Source: Paenibacillus pabuli (GTDB lineage Bacteria; Bacillota; Bacilli; Paenibacillales; Paenibacillaceae). From it: 64,000 nucleotides of DNA. This document shows, one piece after another, positions 61,084-64,000 of the stretch. The stretch is taken from NCBI RefSeq assembly GCF_039831995.1, contig NZ_JBDOIO010000004.1, positions 868,001-932,000 on the forward strand, written 5' to 3'. The notes below the pieces were generated by a model, which was not told the DNA's origin, did not search any database, and saw nothing but the letters and a program-made list of their open reading frames with translations. The number at the start of each line of letters is the position of its first letter. Position 1 is the first letter of the stretch. The position numbers were made by a program, and so were the translations under genes.

Positions 61084-61116
61084 AAAGGCTCCGGATGATT
61101 ATATCCGGGGCTTTTT
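61084..61116 (+). terminator. terminator of the spoVA operon
   Basis: AAAGGCTCCGGAT pairs with ATCCGGGGCTTT around GATTAT and continues into TTTTT. Confidence 0.85.
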
Positions 61117-61248
61117 GTCGCAATCATGCGAGAATGGCGGCCAATCTGACGGCTGGAAACAAATTGTGATTCTCTTCGAGTGTACTCGGGCCTGTTGTTC
61201 ATGTACAATAAAAGGAAATCTGTATGCTTTTTTAGGAGGTTAGACCAC

Positions 61249-62205
61249 ATGCCTGTGCGCAAAGAGTCGATCCAAATCATTTCAGCAGTTCGTTCTAATC
61301 TGGAATCATGCATAATGGGGAAATCCTTTGAAATTCAACTTTTGCTCACAGCTTTGCTTGCAGGCGGACACGTTCTGATTGAAGACGTACCCGGAACAGG
61401 CAAGACACAGTTGATCAAAGCATTATCGAAATCCATGCGCGGAGAATACCGCCGCATTCAATGTAATCCTGATATTTTGCCAAGTGATATTACAGGTGTA
61501 TCCGTATTCCACCCGCGTGACGAGCGCTTTTATTTCCGTCCGGGTCCAGTCATGACCAACATACTTCTGGCGGATGAGATCAACAGGGCAACAACGAAGA
61601 CCCAGTCAGCCCTGCTGGAAGTCATGGAAGAACGCAGTGTAACGGTTGATGGAGATACCTATGATCTGCCGCACCCGTTCATGCTCTGTGCTACACAGAA
61701 TCCAATTGATTTTGAGGGAACCTATACTTTGCCGGAAGCGCAGCTCGACCGGTTTATGCTGAAAATAAGTCTGGGTTATCCGGACAAGGATATCGAGAGA
61801 ACGCTACTGAAGCAGCATCAGTCAGGTCAGCCTGTGGACCGGCTGGAGTCCGTAACCCACATGGACCAGATTTCGGCGATTCAGCAGGAGATCAAAGAAG
61901 TCTTTATCGGCGATCCGGTCATGGACTACCTGCTTGATGTCGTTCGCAATACACGTTCGCATCCATCCGTGCTGCTGGGGGCCAGCCCGCGTGCGGCCAT
62001 TTCATTCATGATGGCGGTGAAGGCGTTTGCCTTCCTGCAGGAACGTGATTATGTGCTCCCGGATGACGTGAAAACGATGGCACCGTATGTCCTCTCCCAT
62101 CGGATTGTACTGCGTCCTGAAGCGAGACTGGACAGCATGAGCTCTGAAGCCGTACTAAATTCTGTACTTCAGCAGGTTCGTGTGCCCGTCTCCATGGGGC
62201 AATAA
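61249..62205 (+). CDS. MoxR-family AAA+ ATPase
   Basis: The ATG at 61249 follows AGGAGG and gives 318 residues. Walker A GTGKT is at about 49-53, Walker B LLADEIN near 106, the sensor region ATQNPIDFEGTYTLPEAQLD near 145 and a lid with GASPRAAISFMM near 245. MoxR ATPases act as chaperones, often with DUF58 proteins. Here it begins a three-gene operon with DUF58 and a transglutaminase-type membrane protein. Confidence 0.93.
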   Translation: MPVRKESIQIISAVRSNLESCIMGKSFEIQLLLTALLAGGHVLIEDVPGTGKTQLIKALSKSMRGEYRRIQCNPDILPSDITGVSVFHPRDERFYFRPGPVMTNILLADEINRATTKTQSALLEVMEERSVTVDGDTYDLPHPFMLCATQNPIDFEGTYTLPEAQLDRFMLKISLGYPDKDIERTLLKQHQSGQPVDRLESVTHMDQISAIQQEIKEVFIGDPVMDYLLDVVRNTRSHPSVLLGASPRAAISFMMAVKAFAFLQERDYVLPDDVKTMAPYVLSHRIVLRPEARLDSMSSEAVLNSVLQQVRVPVSMGQ

Positions 62206-62208
62206 TTC

Positions 62209-63456
62209 ATGAAGCCGCTTTTGAGTAATGTCAGAAGAGGAATGCGCCACCCTCGCGTATGGAGTATCGCGGCGGTGTGGATTTGTTGCTTGACCTATGT
62301 ATTGTTCCAGGGCGGGAAGACATCCATCATGCTGCTCTCGATGGTGACCCTCCTTTGTCTGTATCTCGCCATTGCCGGATTCAGCGGAGTAAGACGTGCG
62401 CGCGGTGTACGAATGCTGTCATCAGGCCAGGACCATGAAGAATTGCTGCATGCCGGTGACCAGGTTCAGGTGAAGCTTCAACTGACCATTCCCGGATTTT
62501 TGCCGCTGCCTTACGTGGTCGTCCGTGAAATGTTGCATCGTCATAACGGGGAATCCTGGTCCTTTAGGGAGAGCCTGATTCCTAACATGCGGGGAAATGG
62601 GGAGCTGTCTTTTCAGACCCCGCCCCTGGAGCGCGGCAAATATGCGTTTTCCGAAACGGAATGTGCAAGCGAGGATATCTTTGGACTGATTGAGCACCGC
62701 GGTACATTCAAGGCCAAAGGCGAGTTCAGGGTGCTGCCCCGCACCGTATTCATACCGTACTGGCAGCTGTACGATCGTAAATCACGACTGTCGGGTCCAC
62801 AAACCGCTCAGACGCGTTCCCGCAGGGAAACGACTCAAATCAACGGTGTTCGTGATTATGTGTATGGCGACAGGCTGTCCCGCATTCACTGGAACGCTAC
62901 AGCCAAGACAGGAACATGGAAATCCAAGGAGTTCGAACATGAGTCGGTACCCAAAACCATTCTTGTACTTGATGCTCTGGCGGGCAGTTATGAGCAGGGA
63001 GAAGCGTTTGAGCTGGCTGTTTCCACTGCGGCTTCGCTTTTGGAGTATGGTACGAGAGAACGGATGGGCATGGGGCTGATGACGCTATCTGACCAAACGA
63101 CGCTGCTTCCCCCAAGCGAAAGCCTGCTTGAACGGCAGAAGATGATGCATCACCTGGTGGATGTTCAGCACAATGGTCAGGATAAAAGGCTGCTGCCCGG
63201 CATTGAGAAGCTTGCTCGTCAGCTGCCGCAGGGCGCTTATTTTGTTGTGATATCTCCCCAAAAGGATGAAAAAGTACTGGAATTGCTGCGGTGGGCTGAT
63301 ACTCGTGGGATGACTCCTTGCCATATTATCATTGACACCAAGGAGTCACGTCAGACTGCCGAATGGTCCGCAATGCTGCGAGGAAGAGGCACGAGATCCT
63401 TTGTTGTTTCCCATCTGCAGGAACTTCCAACGGTTATGGGGGGAGGTTCTGTATGA
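62209..63456 (+). CDS. DUF58 protein (MoxR partner)
   Basis: This 415-residue protein has two N-terminal helices (about 18-34 and 38-56), a beta domain to about 180 and the DUF58 signature GVRDYVYGDRLSRIHWNATA near 212. A VWA-like region follows (TILVLDA, then ELAVSTAASLL). DUF58 proteins interact with MoxR ATPases at the membrane. Three bases separate it from moxR, and its stop overlaps the next start (ATGA). Confidence 0.9.
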   Translation: MKPLLSNVRRGMRHPRVWSIAAVWICCLTYVLFQGGKTSIMLLSMVTLLCLYLAIAGFSGVRRARGVRMLSSGQDHEELLHAGDQVQVKLQLTIPGFLPLPYVVVREMLHRHNGESWSFRESLIPNMRGNGELSFQTPPLERGKYAFSETECASEDIFGLIEHRGTFKAKGEFRVLPRTVFIPYWQLYDRKSRLSGPQTAQTRSRRETTQINGVRDYVYGDRLSRIHWNATAKTGTWKSKEFEHESVPKTILVLDALAGSYEQGEAFELAVSTAASLLEYGTRERMGMGLMTLSDQTTLLPPSESLLERQKMMHHLVDVQHNGQDKRLLPGIEKLARQLPQGAYFVVISPQKDEKVLELLRWADTRGMTPCHIIIDTKESRQTAEWSAMLRGRGTRSFVVSHLQELPTVMGGGSV

Positions 63457-64000
63457 GTACGAATAGTAGAGAACAGTTGATGGGGAAAAGATCCTGGTAC
63501 CACGCAGCGTCGCTGCTCTGGATTTTCCTGATCGGCATGCAGTGGATCTCGTTTACACAGGAATCCTGGTACACCGAGACGACTTCATTGGTATTATGGA
63601 CGCTGGCTGCAGTCAGTGTACTGGAGATTATTTTACCATTCAAACCGATATACCGAACCGTAATCAAGGCTATCGTTCTCATTTATATTTTGCATAAAAC
63701 GCTTATTGATTACTCGGTCTACATTCCTTACGGTACATTGACCGATCGCACGGAGCAATTTCTGCTGCATTTGACCCCGTACATCTGGTTCTCCCTGTGT
63801 GCATGGGTCATGCTCGAAGCTGCTCTTCGTCTGGTGACTACAACACGCCGTATCCTTGTCTTTCTGGGTGTGAACATCGTATCGATGGGTATTCTGGATT
63901 CGTTCACCCAGATTCAGCTCTGGATCGAAGTGGCCTGGGTCATGTTTGCCGGGATGGGGTGGCTGGTTTGCCAGCACTTCCGCAATTTCCAACTGAACTA
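63453..64000 (+). CDS. transglutaminase-like membrane protein (TgpA type), 3' end outside window
   Basis: From an ATG at 63453 that overlaps the DUF58 stop and follows GGGGGGAGG, 182 residues are visible before the window ends. They contain five or six helices (SLLWIFLIGMQWISF, LVLWTLAAVSVLEIIL, IVLIYILHKTL, YIWFSLCAWVMLEAAL, ILVFLGVNIVSMGIL, EVAWVMFAGMGWLVC). This is the usual N-terminal membrane part of TgpA-like proteins found after MoxR and DUF58 genes. The transglutaminase domain itself lies outside the window, so the call rests on context. Confidence 0.75.
   Translation, partial: MSTNSREQLMGKRSWYHAASLLWIFLIGMQWISFTQESWYTETTSLVLWTLAAVSVLEIILPFKPIYRTVIKAIVLIYILHKTLIDYSVYIPYGTLTDRTEQFLLHLTPYIWFSLCAWVMLEAALRLVTTTRRILVFLGVNIVSMGILDSFTQIQLWIEVAWVMFAGMGWLVCQHFRNFQLN

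Noticed and set aside
1..64000. CRISPR arrays, rRNA or tRNA genes
   Set aside because: No regularly spaced short repeats, no rRNA stretches and no cloverleaf with a T-loop motif were noticed on reading the window; a tRNA scan was not possible.

Overview
The window looks like a chromosomal segment of a spore-forming, low-to-mid GC Firmicute, most likely Paenibacillus or a close relative. The grounds are an intact sigma-K gene, a spoVAC-spoVAD-spoVAE operon, strong AGGAGG-type ribosome binding sites, frequent TTG/GTG starts and typical sigma-A promoters. No rRNA, tRNA or CRISPR array was seen. The assignment is by family recognition from the sequence; no database search was run.

Layout. 1-7.7 kb: end of a YkyA-like gene, a lipoprotein, a HAD phosphatase/mannitol-1-phosphate dehydrogenase pair, an ADP-ribosylglycohydrolase with an MFS exporter, a small membrane protein and an RCC1-repeat protein. 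7.9-29 kb: an accessory island. It holds a 1099-residue secreted repeat protein, a full-length secreted RHS/YD-repeat toxin with a restriction-endonuclease-like C-terminus and its immunity gene, an internally deleted IS30-type element, a fragment of a probable JetD (TIGR02679) gene, orphan genes, two broken regulatory genes, and a second RHS core. The second core lacks the signal peptide but carries a different C-terminal toxin and a DUF3885 immunity gene. A decayed IS3 element and two small orphan genes close the island. 29-45.4 kb: sigK, an amino-acid permease, GNAT, a marR/hydrolase pair, a Fur-type siderophore transporter without a binding protein, DUF421, HEAT-repeat, RNase H, hydrolase and kinase genes, gene remnants, an immunity-like orphan, a TetR/esterase pair, an NmrA reductase and an Rrf2 regulator. 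45.5-50.9 kb: a probable drug-resistance cluster (10-codon leader peptide, FtsX-type ABC permease, ATPase, TetR, Mef-like MFS). 51-55.7 kb: an HD phosphohydrolase and a nirB-nirD-nirC nitrite operon with an FNR-type promoter. 55.9-64 kb: a YdjM-like protein, small orphan membrane proteins, an M42 peptidase, the spoVA operon and a MoxR-DUF58-transglutaminase operon running off the right edge.

How it fits together. The island is a polymorphic-toxin locus that has grown by duplication: two 3.9-kb RHS cores in direct repeat carry different AT-rich toxin tips, each followed at once by its own immunity gene. IS remnants and gene fragments mark the breakpoints. Outside the island the most informative regulatory signals are: the leader peptide with an R-L-K motif before the ABC exporter; a marR promoter whose -10 box lies six bases before the start codon, with the same operator repeated before the next gene; an FNR site centred at -41.5 of the nir promoter; and a terminator-like hairpin inside the leader of the hydrolase at 38.2 kb. 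The nirD reading frame is broken by one base in a C run.
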